From a virus, in IMG/VR virus record IMGVR_UViG_3300023184_000093, positions 1 to 64,000 of that record: 64,000 bases of DNA. One strand, given 5' to 3'. Under the pieces are notes generated by a model. The model made no database searches and was not told the origin of the DNA. It saw nothing but the letters and a program-made list of their open reading frames with translations. Of the stretch, positions 33,201 through 41,213 are shown piece by piece (within the stretch, counting starts at the first letter, position 1; each line of letters opens with the position of its first letter). The translations under genes were made by a program, and so were the position numbers.

Positions 33201-36200
33201 AATCTTTCATCTAGTACAAATTGGACCATAGAAACTTGGGTAAATCCATTAGGAAATTATAGTGTTAACAATAGTATATTATTTGCAAAACGTAATGCTA
33301 GTGCTGGAGCACCTCTTTACAATAGTTTGTATTTTAATGGAACTTCAAATCTAACAGTTACTTCATCAAATTCACCAGGATTTGTTGGTGCTGGTGAAGA
33401 CACTATTGAATGTTGGGTTAATTTTTCATCTTTTACACTTGGCTCTCGCCACGTAATTTTCCAAATTTATAACGGTAATTCAACTTATAACGGAACAAGT
33501 CTAACTTATAGACCCACAGATGGTAATACTGGTACGTTTATTGCTAGTATAGGGAATTCATCAGGGATTAATTCACAGGAGATCTATAGTAATACTGTTA
33601 TTGTAGTTACAAATAAATGGTACCATGTAGCTCTCCAAGCAAATAATCAAGGAGTCTACGCGACCCAAATTGTTCATTCATTGTATCTTAATGGAACTCC
33701 TATTATACTTTATGATTCTTTTGTATCCATCCAGCCCCCCAGTGATTTTTACAATCCGGATAGATCAGCAGATATAGTGCTATCTATAGGAGCAGCATTA
33801 TCAACATATGCAGGGACTGTCAACCTAATAGGTTACATATCAAACTTTAGAATAGTTAACGGTATAGCATTATATAACAGTTTAGTTGATAGGTTAAATG
33901 ACAGTGTTTACCCAATTAAAACAGTAAACAATGTCCCAGAAACTGGACATTTGACATATACAGGTAAGGTTAATATCCCCCTACTACCATTTGGTACCAC
34001 ACAACTTGCTAATCCTTCCGGGGGCATTAATACCCGGGCATTATCAACTTCAAGCTATACTACATTATTAGTAGGTAGATTCACAGGAGGTCTTGATTCT
34101 ATTGTTGACTATAGTGATTATAATTTATCTATAGTTAATAATTCTGTTGTGGTTTCTACACTTGCTAATAATCAAGTTGGAAGTTTATATTTTAATGGCA
34201 GTTCATATTTAACAGCACCAGTTGGAGCAAGTACATTTGGTACAGGTGATTTTACGGTTGAATGTTGGTTCTATAAAACAGCGGCCCTGAATAGCACATT
34301 ATTAAGCAATGTGCCAAGTGGTGTTGATATTAATTATTGGGCATTATCTACCTATGCTGATGGACATTGTCAATTTACAATAAGAGATGCTAGTCAAATA
34401 TTTGTTACTGGTAGTATAATCACTGCAATTAACACATGGGTTCATCTAGCGGTAACAAGAACATCTGGACTTGTTAAATTGTTTGTTAATGGTGTATTAG
34501 ATAATTCAGGGACTATTACTAAAACCGTTACTGCTAGAATAACTGTTATTGGGGCTTTCTTATATACTGGATATTTGTCGTATTTCCAAGGTTATATGTC
34601 TAATGTTAGAATAGTAACCGGTGCCGCAGTGTATACCACTGCATTTATTAAACCATATGCACCATTGAGCAATACACAAACTTCTAATACAAGTGGTCTT
34701 CCAAGTATAGCAATTCCATCTTTAAATTATAGTGCATCATTTGATGGAAGCACACAATATTTGTATGTTCCAACTACTACTGATATGGTGCTTGGTACTG
34801 GAGATTTTACTATAGAACTATGGGTATATTTGAATGCTGCACCGGCGTCTGGCAAAGTGTTTCTAATGTTAGATTTTAGACCTGCTCTTACACCTAGTAC
34901 AGCGGCCGGATATATTAACTTCTACGTTAGCCCAAGTTTACAAATTGGGGCAAATCTTGCTGCATTTTCTTATGGAGGTGGAACTGCATTGGCTCTTAGT
35001 ACCTGGTATCATGTAGCTTTGGTCAGACGAAATAGTAATTCAAATATATATATTAATGGATCGGCTATTGGAGGAGGAATTACTGATACAAATAATTATC
35101 TCGGTGCAACAAATAGACCAGTAATTGGCACAGATAGTAATTCTGTGTTAGCAGCTGGATATTCTTTAAATGGTTACATCTCTAACCTAAGAATAGTAAA
35201 AGGCATTAGTGCATACGCAGGTAACTTTACCAAGCCAACTAGTTCACTAACTCTTAGCCAGGTTCCATCGGGTAATATACTTAGAATTCCTGCAAGTTTG
35301 AATACATTAACTTATAAAATTTTCTCAATCACTGGAAACACTGGAAACAATGCAACAAATGGATATATAAAACTAGGGAATGGTAACATATACTTTAATT
35401 TATATGATATTTGGTCAGCAGAATGTTGGTTCTATTCCCCCACTGGTTCATCATTTGGTCAAATTATGGGAACACGGAGCAGCTTGAATGCTGGATATGC
35501 TGCTTTTCTCTTTGCAGAAGTTAATAATGTATTACAATTTTATTCTTCTTCTAACGCCTCTAGTTGGGATTTGTTTAATACGCCAGTTAATACTGTTGCA
35601 ACCATAACACCAAATACATGGCATCACATAGCGGTTAGTAGAACTACTACTACAATGTATGTTTATTATGATGGAACAGTATCACTTACACGTGACCTTA
35701 CAGGAATTGGATTTTCTGGATCTCAACATAACATTTATATGGGTGCAGGCGATTATTTAAACCAGGGCAGCGATAGTTGGACAGGATATATTGCTGATTT
35801 TAGATTTGTTACTGGTGAAACTCCGTATACTGGTACAAATTTTACTCCTCCTAGTATACCATTAGAAGCTACACAAGAAAAGTCTGGTCAAATTGGACCA
35901 ATTGTATTTACAACCTCAACACGTTTTTTAGTTGGCGGAACACTTCCAACTCCAGGCTACTCGCTTGGTCTAGGAGCACTAACTATTGCTGATCGTAGTT
36001 ATTATCAGAATCCTGAAGTAACACGATGGCCATCCTTTTTTCCAGGTTCTGTTGGTACCTCAGTAGCTGGTATATTAGGTGGAACTACTCCTGGATTCCC
36101 TACACTTACTCCAAATTATACTACTTTATTAACATTGCAATCACCAATTGTTGCAAATACTTCTAATAATAATGTTAGCATTGTTAATATAGGTACTGTT

Positions 36201-38048
36201 CTTACTACAACTAAAAATCCTTTTGGTGCAGCAGCAACTAGTTTGTTAACAGCAAATTTTGTTGATGAAAATATATCCATTGTTGATTCATCAGGAAATT
36301 CATTTGCTATTACTAATGTTGGTGGAGTTACTACTTCTACTGCATTAAATCCATTTGCAGCAGCATATGGATCGGCAACTGCATCTTATGAAGGATATTT
36401 AAATAGCGGTACAGGCTTTTTAGGATTCTTTGACGGAACAACTTACTCAACATCTACAACGGCATTAACTAGTGGTATATGGAGTCACGTTGCTTATACA
36501 TATGATGGTACCGCTATTCCACCTAGTGTTAATATCTACGTAAATGGCGTCCGTGTTCATCAAACTTCTACACTTTCAATTCAAGATAATCAGGAAACTT
36601 TATACATTGGTGGTGCTTCAGGTGTTATTGAACATTTTTATGGAAATATGAGTAATTTTAGAATAATTAAAGATTATTCATTATATCTTGGATCTTATTT
36701 TGGCGACATTCCTAAATCAATTTTAACCACAAATATTAATACTATTCCTTATCCAAATACATCTACTATTGCTAGCAGTGTATCATTATTAACATTACAA
36801 AGAGGTTCAATTAATGATAATTCAACCTATCAAAATACTGTGTCATTTGGTGGAACACCAACCACTGTATTAATCTCTCCATTTGGAAGTTCTACAATTA
36901 TAAGTACATATTTTAATAGTGGAACAAATTATTTGACTATATCTGCACAAAACGCTTTAAGTTTAGGTGTTGGTGATTTCACTGTAGAGGTATGGGTATA
37001 TCCAACAGCACCACAGAGTACACTAGCTGGATATTATTCGTCAATTCTTGATGCAAGAGCAAGTGTAGGAGGTATACCATGGATAGTTTCATTAATAACT
37101 ATTGCTGGTGGTGCTCTTAAAGCAATCTTTTATGATGGAACCCAACGTACAGCATCAACTACTGTGCCATTAGGAACTTGGACACATATAGCATGGACAA
37201 GAACAAATTCTATATTAAGAATATTTGTTAACGGTGTAGTAGATTATGTATTAACTAATCACACAATTAATCTATCTGCTGGTACAACTCAATATATAGG
37301 AAGACTGTATGATGGTAATCCTCATTGGTATCAAGGTTATATATCTAATTTAAGAGTAGTTAAAGGTACTTCATTATATACAGGAAACTTTGTTCCATCA
37401 CAAATACCTTTAACTTCAGTAGCAGGTACTTCAACTAATTTATTAACAAACTTTGTTGATACCAGAGCCTTTGATTATTCAGGTAATACAGTAATTAAAG
37501 CAAATACAAGTTCGGTGACTTTAGTAAATTCAGTGGCTAAAAATAATTTATATAGTATTGGATTTAATGGAAGTACTGATTTTATAACTGTTTCTAGCAG
37601 TACAGGATTTATTTACAACGCCAATGATTTTACTTGGGAACTGTGGGTATATCCTACAAGTCCAATTTGGGCTACCACCTCAACATACTTTATAGAACAT
37701 GGTATTAATGGTGGAAGTTTAAGATATGCCAACAATAAAGTTTTCTACTATAACATAAGTACGGCTACTTCTACCGCTAGTACCGTATTAAGTATTAGTT
37801 CATCTACATGGACACATATAGCAGTGGCTAGATCTAGTGGTCTTACATCCTTATTTGTCAATGGATCCTTTGTAGTTAACACTCCTGATTATTATAGTTA
37901 CAATACAGCAACAATTGTAACTATTGGAAATACCAGCACTGCTTCAAGAAACTATTTCCAAGGATATATAGAAGATTTACGTATTACTAAAGGTGTGGCA
38001 CGTTATTCATCAACTTTTGTACCACCTATAAAATTATCTAATAGATAA
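21216..38048 (+). CDS. Giant LamG-repeat adhesin (5610 aa)
   Basis: 5610 aa (16.8 kb), uninterrupted. The N-terminus carries DLGVIKRQR, shared with the 1770-aa protein, then one glycine-rich domain (about 48-305). The rest is a chain of about 26 complete or partial LamG (Laminin_G_3-like) modules. Complete ones run from YFNGTxxL, DFTIExWVYP and TWTHIAxxRxxxxxxxxxNG to GYISNxRIVKGxAxYTGNF. Several modules lack one half: first halves only near residues about 620-690 and 2280-2345; last halves only near about 2570-2720 and 3900-3930. It ends like its neighbour (GYIEDLRITKGVARY). No signal peptide, protease or membrane segment. Probably a glycan-binding tail adhesin, among the larger phage proteins I know of. 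The precise virion location is unknown. Confidence 0.75.
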   Translation: MPYDLGVIKRQRREPPVISTSTYGGNFVGFYSTGIGDNINYYAVHVFTSSGQFTKPSYVTTTTAQVLVVAGGGGGGLAGGISTSPGGGGGAGGVINSSTYSITATLTILIGAGGPAAGGDVDPAIGTGSASTVTNGVTILVASGGGRGGYNYSTGIDPQASGGAGGSGGGGSYAGFGLGGASTSTQGNIGGTGNAGYTGSPLYAGGGGGAGAVGGSANASASGQGGSGTITLITGSPIWLAGGGGGGANATGYNNGSYGGGGPGGTTSAVAGVAGTTNSGGGGGGGGGTTGAGGSGGSGIVIISYAIPANLYPINQSDPYFGNNSLLLNSLALLPAASLNKISSIISDLSLNQYAVTNNGSLTGKLNPFAPGPYHSLYFNGNNFISIATINAMPATTTDFTVEFWMYTVSSDNITNHWLIGTIVTNGFYVFHRNNYINIGQVGVITYTSPAVFSLNQWTHVAIVRASNIFYIYQNGTSVFTQSWNPTLVAGGVYIGGASSQNAFHTGYLSNVRVVSSVVYTGNFAIPTEPLSTVQNASSNNISVITAGTTLLTGRFATTSTSIVDYSTLTNSMVNFGVTPSSLNPFNNLNSYSVSFNNSSLSATKTNGWVSGNYTVEAWVYLNTVTNASNSMLIAGTYGYGNIIPYMFGWELTINNYLITLNFQSDTTGYNPIKIKTLATTAINTGGQLLTDISLYNAPLNISSNLSQSLESWIFPTNPFNNRYGSFANMAMYNSLYNFNYGPVSRPRMDTIPSFDGATRTFTLEAWIFMDPNLPVFNLAGPIIQGVDWAFGIGNNGTACKLQFVYRRWNSSSATRDFYPYLEGPNNKSMTSTASVPIGQWVHVAFVKNVNPIYPSFYINGVQEISNTGFYYTGGDYMNPDNTYAQVGGVGLLSYVTTGNIGTTGYLDMNAKLFAFISNVRLVQGVAVYTGNFTVPTDNLTITQSSGTNISAIVSNTATTLLTAVTTASITQQVFSTSTWYHVAFTKSSNIVSLYVNGVGYASLTLPDSNFQEKNILQIGKSYSPNNIFLGTFYGTPLYGNISNFRIVNGTVVYPGNFTVPNGPLQLTQVANAYGGTNTAAISNATSVTFLTAKYYSYVGLLLGFNDAGSNNLVVTPTGNPGQGTFSPFGNNWSMLFNGTTDHLSIPIANSSNSGTSFALAFNNNNWTIETWAYLTANAGTAYIAGQYNTSNYSPLGLYITGNKPAVGVSNAGTLWNINPTSPNVLSTGTWNHIAAVRNGGRYSLYVNGIEQIFAVSSVPTVDNSVNAGVLVATNTINSALNPFDQSIYNSLYFDGGSYLNLSANAGYNFGTGDFTIECWIYPLAYVVGSATASEIIDLWSNASGSFIVGQWQIQISAAGLIQFPYATGAAGAATLTSIAIITLNAWSHVAVVRSGSAVGNLKIYLNGAVVATSAGAVIQNIGSTGAGSIGKQTNVASIPYCYNGYISNVRIVKGQALYTASFVPPASSIGVVQVGVAGGGLATSTSTNTTQLLVGKFIDQRYFFDDYSLNNFTLTNNGGVSAATLYPPINSTSTFNSMYFNGTTQYLTIPNATAITLNTGDFTIEAWVYTTVLNGQNGIFGKRELLQYYGVIFRVLNSTNKLVMQIASDTGNTWAIDANLDFGLPALTINTWYHVALVRNGSSFRIYQNGVGGTIYTYAGLIAHNTAPGYIGKSDGSGGGQFWNGYISNFRIVKGVAVYTNNFTVPTGPLNNAQVANPYGGFNTQGINNNGTSILIAKSSSLINEGNVAVDYSIVPNYMTSAVRPTVNNFFPPIGSTSTYYNSLFFDGTQSLTLTAPQTSLSFGTTGEFTIEMWVYPTALALDGIAAGLIDARAGQSGSPWALDLTLSGGNMYLHMTVNTGGGPTGVTPIPLNNWTHIVFTKQNGAIKYYVNGALDISSTSNANTSPLDAGSATQVIGRNNESGRFFKGYISNLRIVKGLAVYTGPFTIPTRPLTITQTANPYGGSNVQAISTGTYTSLLTILPVNVSNIVDYSTNTSVITIGSGTVSLSTLDPFIASTYNLHSVYFNGNSSLSLTSSRLALGSLLFNGTSQTLTFSAQTALSFGTGDLTIEMWVYPTSLAPDGIYAGLIDARSGSGNTSWNVGLFVSAGNMYAYMQIIGATGNPSGTTIIPLNAWTHIAWTRQSSTFKIFVNGVVDYTASETRAIDAGGTSQTIGRHNEAGRYYRGYISTLRIVKGTAVYTSSFNPLLQVIGNIVNTSLLLLVTSDANKIIDSSSTPVTLTNNGAVSFSSVTVPPAPQYWLYSDHTVESWVYLNSSTITTNNITSNMLIAGTYDGATTTGWEWTINPYVMTLNYRNSGVVISFGTSQLPILSQVIADRGGIGLSPTNTAVTLSPASPLSDGYGSLYFNGTNAQITNPKNSGFDYGSGSFTIESWVYYLGTVASTTIIGHQAGPTPGRSWMFTMLIAGHLYFDWSSNGSYGTPGSFVSSSTAPLNQWNHVAFVRNGTIYTFYINGVAAGSGSMTAGIAFPNSGSLAIGYTANETTSGQSFFKGYISNLRVVKGLAVYTGNFTPTGRLTSTQVAGTNIQAILTASYTSILLAANPAVSSQTFALNTWHHVVFTRQGTTSTMYINGVQTTSTVISGYTDQYTLRLGYIGFTSPTSSYLTGYLSNFRIVNGVAVYTGTNFLPPTGVLTLQQPANPFGGTNTNAITDTNNIRISTLAFSGVTITPYNTNSNMLIGRAGSGITSVFPGYLSNFRIVNGTAVYTGNFTAPRAPLSLLKNTSLLIAASSWYVDKSPYNFQISTGTVSSVPAITKFTPYKIPGEYNRSIVGGSIYFNTTTAAGQNLSLGSPSSLALGSGNYTVECWIYINAYNTLNSVIIDWRTNAGTTAGVPVLYLLANGTIQWQNTGGTGLLTSAVTSPISDRIILNTWNHIAMVRYNSMLYMYINGVVVANVADSTALTIQTLFINSPITASNQTLFGYVSNVRILAGTALYVPSIVVPTTTLTVLPDTALLALKTNATLIKDNSQNNFFIADSTSTTIQRVFTPFGGSGSAFFGNRNTFLTISSSTNSAFALGTNDFTLEAWVYQTERNIYFGSLIVGALTYNVSLLSSDWHWIIDPSGYLNFQSGYPAVYSATSNVKVPLNVWTHVSFVRNFGSPSFYINGKSAGGSLSNSTRNSAAGSLWWDNDVDLYKNTSVYISTSTVSMYDNYTSDEWSFLHNGQQDYTIDLWVYSSSLWGGYAWDDPLINPSSTSIINTGHLSTPIGLYITDFGAVNLATNFAPYYMFTVPPGQAPNDLAGTWGTKISGSLWYGISNATEYIGVYAGAGSIQPNIWNHIAVTFKSSTKEIKLFINGKNQSVTVHRMLTNGATASGSFSYPTGPSKYTLGVGGAPFSGYMTNIRITKSIVYTTDYTIVIPTPNITNAITLLLVNSNANKFLDSSDGNRPLRFDTTANPIIYSPTFSNNVPSIVVNAVGSTLSLNFNGSSYLTVPSNPIFAFGTGDFTVECWWYQSVANTDRGFLSSIAATTGTPAVGIQLAGNGAFTGLNTGGSFDTFSWTLPLSQWNHVAFVRINGIAYAYVNGVLASSGPTTLGNNLVGSGFVIGCSYTNNFSFLAVGYISNVRVVKGLGVYNNNFIKPTSTLTNITNTVLLLNVNSSGNYLKDDSTTNFSPITITGNVTYNASTPFSSGGSLAFDQGGAASRLTLPSSTAFNLTGNFTLEAWIYPTYLLSGGNGIFDARVTGASALPWAWYVDGPTKALAFFNGTYYIGTTPITTSTWTHIAATRSGSNFRMYVNGILDYTASITGAISPGSTSAVVGIKDDNLINYKPINYITNLRIVNGTALYTGTFTVPTLELQTTQQGTGTYISAIFTASYVSLLTAQHYAIADISVFNNSITNNNAVSVSNTVKPALTFDLANANFINTQNINIGGHENTTATAFRGYMSNLHVVKGQAKYGNAFKTPTTDFTTLTNSVLLTMLSTDTRFVDYSANAFTITNTSTSLQGFSPFDVNYSTYFNGTSYISIGDSLPLNLSSSTNWTIETWVNPLGNYSVNNSILFAKRNASAGAPLYNSLYFNGTSNLTVTSSNSPGFVGAGEDTIECWVNFSSFTLGSRHVIFQIYNGNSTYNGTSLTYRPTDGNTGTFIASIGNSSGINSQEIYSNTVIVVTNKWYHVALQANNQGVYATQIVHSLYLNGTPIILYDSFVSIQPPSDFYNPDRSADIVLSIGAALSTYAGTVNLIGYISNFRIVNGIALYNSLVDRLNDSVYPIKTVNNVPETGHLTYTGKVNIPLLPFGTTQLANPSGGINTRALSTSSYTTLLVGRFTGGLDSIVDYSDYNLSIVNNSVVVSTLANNQVGSLYFNGSSYLTAPVGASTFGTGDFTVECWFYKTAALNSTLLSNVPSGVDINYWALSTYADGHCQFTIRDASQIFVTGSIITAINTWVHLAVTRTSGLVKLFVNGVLDNSGTITKTVTARITVIGAFLYTGYLSYFQGYMSNVRIVTGAAVYTTAFIKPYAPLSNTQTSNTSGLPSIAIPSLNYSASFDGSTQYLYVPTTTDMVLGTGDFTIELWVYLNAAPASGKVFLMLDFRPALTPSTAAGYINFYVSPSLQIGANLAAFSYGGGTALALSTWYHVALVRRNSNSNIYINGSAIGGGITDTNNYLGATNRPVIGTDSNSVLAAGYSLNGYISNLRIVKGISAYAGNFTKPTSSLTLSQVPSGNILRIPASLNTLTYKIFSITGNTGNNATNGYIKLGNGNIYFNLYDIWSAECWFYSPTGSSFGQIMGTRSSLNAGYAAFLFAEVNNVLQFYSSSNASSWDLFNTPVNTVATITPNTWHHIAVSRTTTTMYVYYDGTVSLTRDLTGIGFSGSQHNIYMGAGDYLNQGSDSWTGYIADFRFVTGETPYTGTNFTPPSIPLEATQEKSGQIGPIVFTTSTRFLVGGTLPTPGYSLGLGALTIADRSYYQNPEVTRWPSFFPGSVGTSVAGILGGTTPGFPTLTPNYTTLLTLQSPIVANTSNNNVSIVNIGTVLTTTKNPFGAAATSLLTANFVDENISIVDSSGNSFAITNVGGVTTSTALNPFAAAYGSATASYEGYLNSGTGFLGFFDGTTYSTSTTALTSGIWSHVAYTYDGTAIPPSVNIYVNGVRVHQTSTLSIQDNQETLYIGGASGVIEHFYGNMSNFRIIKDYSLYLGSYFGDIPKSILTTNINTIPYPNTSTIASSVSLLTLQRGSINDNSTYQNTVSFGGTPTTVLISPFGSSTIISTYFNSGTNYLTISAQNALSLGVGDFTVEVWVYPTAPQSTLAGYYSSILDARASVGGIPWIVSLITIAGGALKAIFYDGTQRTASTTVPLGTWTHIAWTRTNSILRIFVNGVVDYVLTNHTINLSAGTTQYIGRLYDGNPHWYQGYISNLRVVKGTSLYTGNFVPSQIPLTSVAGTSTNLLTNFVDTRAFDYSGNTVIKANTSSVTLVNSVAKNNLYSIGFNGSTDFITVSSSTGFIYNANDFTWELWVYPTSPIWATTSTYFIEHGINGGSLRYANNKVFYYNISTATSTASTVLSISSSTWTHIAVARSSGLTSLFVNGSFVVNTPDYYSYNTATIVTIGNTSTASRNYFQGYIEDLRITKGVARYSSTFVPPIKLSNR
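22330..38040 (+). repeat. Array of divergent LamG-coding modules
   Basis: About 26 modules of roughly 500-650 bp identified by the recurring strands F[TS][IV]E[ACSM]W and GY[IL]SN[FLV]R[IV]V. Sequence identity between modules is low to moderate overall, but short DNA blocks at the end motif are very similar (e.g. taagaatagtaaaaggt). Confidence 0.75.
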
Positions 38049-38069
38049 TTATACCGAATAAATATATAT

Positions 38070-38906
38070 ATGACAGCTATTAATTTTCCAACAACATCAA
38101 CTAACGGTACGGTTTTCTCATTTGGTGAAAGAACCTGGACTTGGGTGGGTAACGAAACTGGATTTTGGAAAGCCACAAGTACAACATTAGGTTATACAGG
38201 TAGTACAGGATACACAGGTAGTAGGGGTGTTCCTGGTCCTAGCGGATCTGCTACTAATCCTTGGTTTAGTACATCAACTAATTATACAGCAATAGATGGT
38301 GATAGAATCATATTGAATAACACTTATGAAGCGTTTAGTATAACATTACCTGCAATTGCCAGCATCGGTACATATATACAAATGACAGATGGTAATGATC
38401 TAAGTAATGGAAATCCAGTTACTGTACTAAGAAATGGTAATACTATAGAAGGTGCCGCTAACGATATAAGTTTAGATCTTAAAGGTAGTACATTTGAATT
38501 TGTATACAATGGTTCAACCTGGCAGGTTACTGCTACGGGTGGTCCAAAGGGTGCAATTGGATACACTGGCAGTGTTGGTGCTAATACTATCACACTACAA
38601 CAACCAGGAAATTTAGTAACGTTTGTCGGAACGGCTCGATGGTATGCTCCATTTGCTTGTAATGTAACATCTGTAAAACCCAGGGTTAGAATTGCACCTG
38701 ATGCTGTTGTTAGTATAAATTTATGTAAAAATGGATTCGCTATATCAAATATAAACATATCAACAGGGCAAACATCAGGTACAGCTGACACAACTGGTTA
38801 TGTACTAGCCTCAGGTGATTATTTAACTGTTAATGTTTTATCGGTAGGATCAACATCGTATCCGGGTGTTGATTTGTATGTACAATTACAATACCAACCG
38901 ATTTAA
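38070..38906 (+). CDS. Short fibre protein with collagen-like spacer
   Basis: 278 aa. It opens with MTAINFPTTSTNGTVF and a WTWVGNETGFWKA segment, a start typical of phage fibre proteins, followed by a brief GYTGSTGYTGSRG collagen-like linker (about 43-60). A beta module of about 90 residues (FSTSTNYTAIDGDRIILN...ITLP) resembles the paired modules near the C-terminus of the 2395-aa protein. A second GYTGS linker leads to a C-terminal beta domain of about 90 residues, probably the binding head. A GAATAAATA motif at 38056 is too close to the ATG to give a normal leader. Confidence 0.7.
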   Translation: MTAINFPTTSTNGTVFSFGERTWTWVGNETGFWKATSTTLGYTGSTGYTGSRGVPGPSGSATNPWFSTSTNYTAIDGDRIILNNTYEAFSITLPAIASIGTYIQMTDGNDLSNGNPVTVLRNGNTIEGAANDISLDLKGSTFEFVYNGSTWQVTATGGPKGAIGYTGSVGANTITLQQPGNLVTFVGTARWYAPFACNVTSVKPRVRIAPDAVVSINLCKNGFAISNINISTGQTSGTADTTGYVLASGDYLTVNVLSVGSTSYPGVDLYVQLQYQPI

Positions 38907-38924
38907 TATTAAACTGGATTTTAG

Positions 38925-38933
38925 GCATAAATA
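38925..38933 (+). promoter_or_regulatory. Putative T4-type late promoter
   Basis: GCATAAATA sits in the 69-bp gap, 42 bp before the ATG of the 742-aa gene. Confidence 0.5.
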
Positions 38934-38975
38934 CAATAAAATTGCAGCATTGTCTGCGTATATAACGGAAAAATT

Positions 38976-41204
38976 ATGACAATTACAACCTCATCATACA
39001 CTACAAATAGTCTGAGAATTAATATCAGCAATGAAACATCATCAACAAACATTGTTCCTGCTATTCAACTAGGAATGATCAAAGGAGGATGGACACTCTA
39101 TGATATTACTACAGCTAGTATAACACCTGGAGCATTATATAGTCCTATTACAACTTTAGTTTATAGTGCTCCTAATGCAGATGGTGTGACAACCAAATAT
39201 ATAATCATACGTATTGATACTGTTAAATTAGTTATATACACATCAACCTGTGAATCATGGAATGCATCTACTCACGTTCCTACTAATGAAACGTGGACTG
39301 GAGGAGGGGTATTCCAACAAGGATATGATATTAAAGATAGTATTATCCTAGTATCTGCCACTCCACGTCATTGTGTAATTTGGACATTTATCAAGAGTGA
39401 ACCCGGTATATGGTCTGGTGTATTTGAATTTGAACGTGTGGCAAGTGAAGATGTTACCTCGGGTACTCCAGTACCTAATTGGGCATGGACAAATAGTTTG
39501 ATACTTGGTACTCCTTATGGACAACCTGATAATAATAGTGCTAGTCCTATTATGTTTGCTTTCCCAAGAACTGCGGACGGTGCTACTGGTGCTAGAGCAG
39601 CTCAGATTTATGCACCTGTGACTAATAGAGGAATGTATCCACCTAGTTACCCAACTGCTTCTCTAACTGTTGCCAATGATGTAAATCGTTTACATTTAGG
39701 TTCTTATGCTAACTCTTTGAGTTCTGGTACTGTGGTATATGGTTGGGATACACTTAAAACAGTAGTAAGTCCTATATCTGCAGATGCTATTACTAAGTTT
39801 ATGCCATTGGGTAGAGCTTATGATGTAGGCATTACTAAACCAATAGGTGGTGCATTAGACACTGTATTTGTTAATCTTGATAGCACAGGTGGGTGGCCGA
39901 ATGCATCAGGTCCAAGTACAGAATCTTTATTATTACCGTTAAATGGTGGATCTGAACAATCATGGACAGCAGTATATACCACTGGTACTACTAATTTCTA
40001 TGCATCTTTGCCTGCCGCTACTACTGCAACTAAAGTTCTTTCTATAGGTAATAATATATGGGTAAGTACAAATCAAGGAATTTATACATTTGATCAATCA
40101 TTAGGACAAGGTGCACCTATGACATTAAGGGTGCCTCATGCTACTAGTGGTGGTGTACTTGACATGGTATTTGATGGTGGTAGAGTTGTTTATGGTTCGT
40201 TAGCCACAGGAATTGTTGCAGTAGATACAGAAACGTTTACTACCTCTACAATTGCAACTATTACATCTGGTACATCTTATTTGAGTATTGATGGAAAATA
40301 TGTATATGGTGTGGCAAGAACAGCGTTATTTACTCATTTCTGTTTCTCCTTTAGCAGGGCTACTTTTTCAGCAGGTGTGTTTTCAAATTTTGTAACATCT
40401 GCTACATATATCACATCCAGTGCTACTTTTGCTGCCACTGGATTAGGCGTACCTGTTCCAGACTATCAAGGAAACGTATATGTTGCTAGTCAGGCAGGAA
40501 TAGCTACTGCTCAAAGTATGATAATAGGTAGATATAATGCTGACACCGGTGTAGGAACTTCAATTGTAAATCCTAAGTTTGCTGCATATTGGCCATCTGG
40601 TGTTACCATTGCACCATCAGATTCGCCCACTAGTTGGTATTTTGATTATACAGCAACTCCACCTAAACCATATCTTTTTGTCAGTGGTGCTTCTGCAACC
40701 AATGCACCTCTTGGTGGTGCAATCTATGAATTTACTGCAAATACTTTAACTACATCTTCATATTCTAACTGGACTGGAAATACTACCGGTGTAATTTGCA
40801 ATGCAAGTGCCGGTACAACAACACCAGGTGCCTATGATTATAGAGGTGATTTGAGTATAGTACCTGTAAGAGGTACGCTTATGGTTAGTCCTAAAAAAGT
40901 AGGAATACCTGCTGCAACTGGTTATACTGCTCGTATAATACCTAACCATCCGCAATCCAACAATTCTGCTGGTGCATTTTCACCAGGTCTATCATTATAC
41001 CTAACGGGACAATCCGCAGTGGGTATAATTACAAGTGCTATAGGATTTGGCGGTAGTATAAACACAAATGGAGTGAAATTATTCGGATCATATACTCAGA
41101 CTGGTGCCAGTGATAATCGTGTATATGTTGTATCTGGTTTACACAATGTTGCTTATACATCTGCCGGTTATGGTGGAATAGGTAAATTAATAGTCAAGGG
41201 ATAA
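38976..41204 (+). CDS. Putative beta-propeller tail protein, unknown function
   Basis: 742 aa. I do not recognise the family. The middle and C-terminal parts contain repeated four-strand-like patterns (VLSIGNNIWVSTNQGIYTFD; DMVFDGGRVVYGSLATGIVA; YLSIDGKYVYGVARTAL; YQGNVYVASQAG), spaced about 45-60 residues apart as in beta-propellers of the YVTN or quinoprotein kind. There is no signal peptide, no membrane segment and no catalytic motif. Placed inside the adhesin cluster and preceded by a late promoter motif, it is probably a virion surface protein. Confidence 0.6.
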   Translation: MTITTSSYTTNSLRINISNETSSTNIVPAIQLGMIKGGWTLYDITTASITPGALYSPITTLVYSAPNADGVTTKYIIIRIDTVKLVIYTSTCESWNASTHVPTNETWTGGGVFQQGYDIKDSIILVSATPRHCVIWTFIKSEPGIWSGVFEFERVASEDVTSGTPVPNWAWTNSLILGTPYGQPDNNSASPIMFAFPRTADGATGARAAQIYAPVTNRGMYPPSYPTASLTVANDVNRLHLGSYANSLSSGTVVYGWDTLKTVVSPISADAITKFMPLGRAYDVGITKPIGGALDTVFVNLDSTGGWPNASGPSTESLLLPLNGGSEQSWTAVYTTGTTNFYASLPAATTATKVLSIGNNIWVSTNQGIYTFDQSLGQGAPMTLRVPHATSGGVLDMVFDGGRVVYGSLATGIVAVDTETFTTSTIATITSGTSYLSIDGKYVYGVARTALFTHFCFSFSRATFSAGVFSNFVTSATYITSSATFAATGLGVPVPDYQGNVYVASQAGIATAQSMIIGRYNADTGVGTSIVNPKFAAYWPSGVTIAPSDSPTSWYFDYTATPPKPYLFVSGASATNAPLGGAIYEFTANTLTTSSYSNWTGNTTGVICNASAGTTTPGAYDYRGDLSIVPVRGTLMVSPKKVGIPAATGYTARIIPNHPQSNNSAGAFSPGLSLYLTGQSAVGIITSAIGFGGSINTNGVKLFGSYTQTGASDNRVYVVSGLHNVAYTSAGYGGIGKLIVKG

Positions 41205-41213
41205 TTTATTTGT

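Noticed and set aside
38056-38064. GAATAAATA as a late promoter for the 278-aa gene
   Set aside because: Only 5 bp from the ATG, so the expected start point would fall at or after the start codon.
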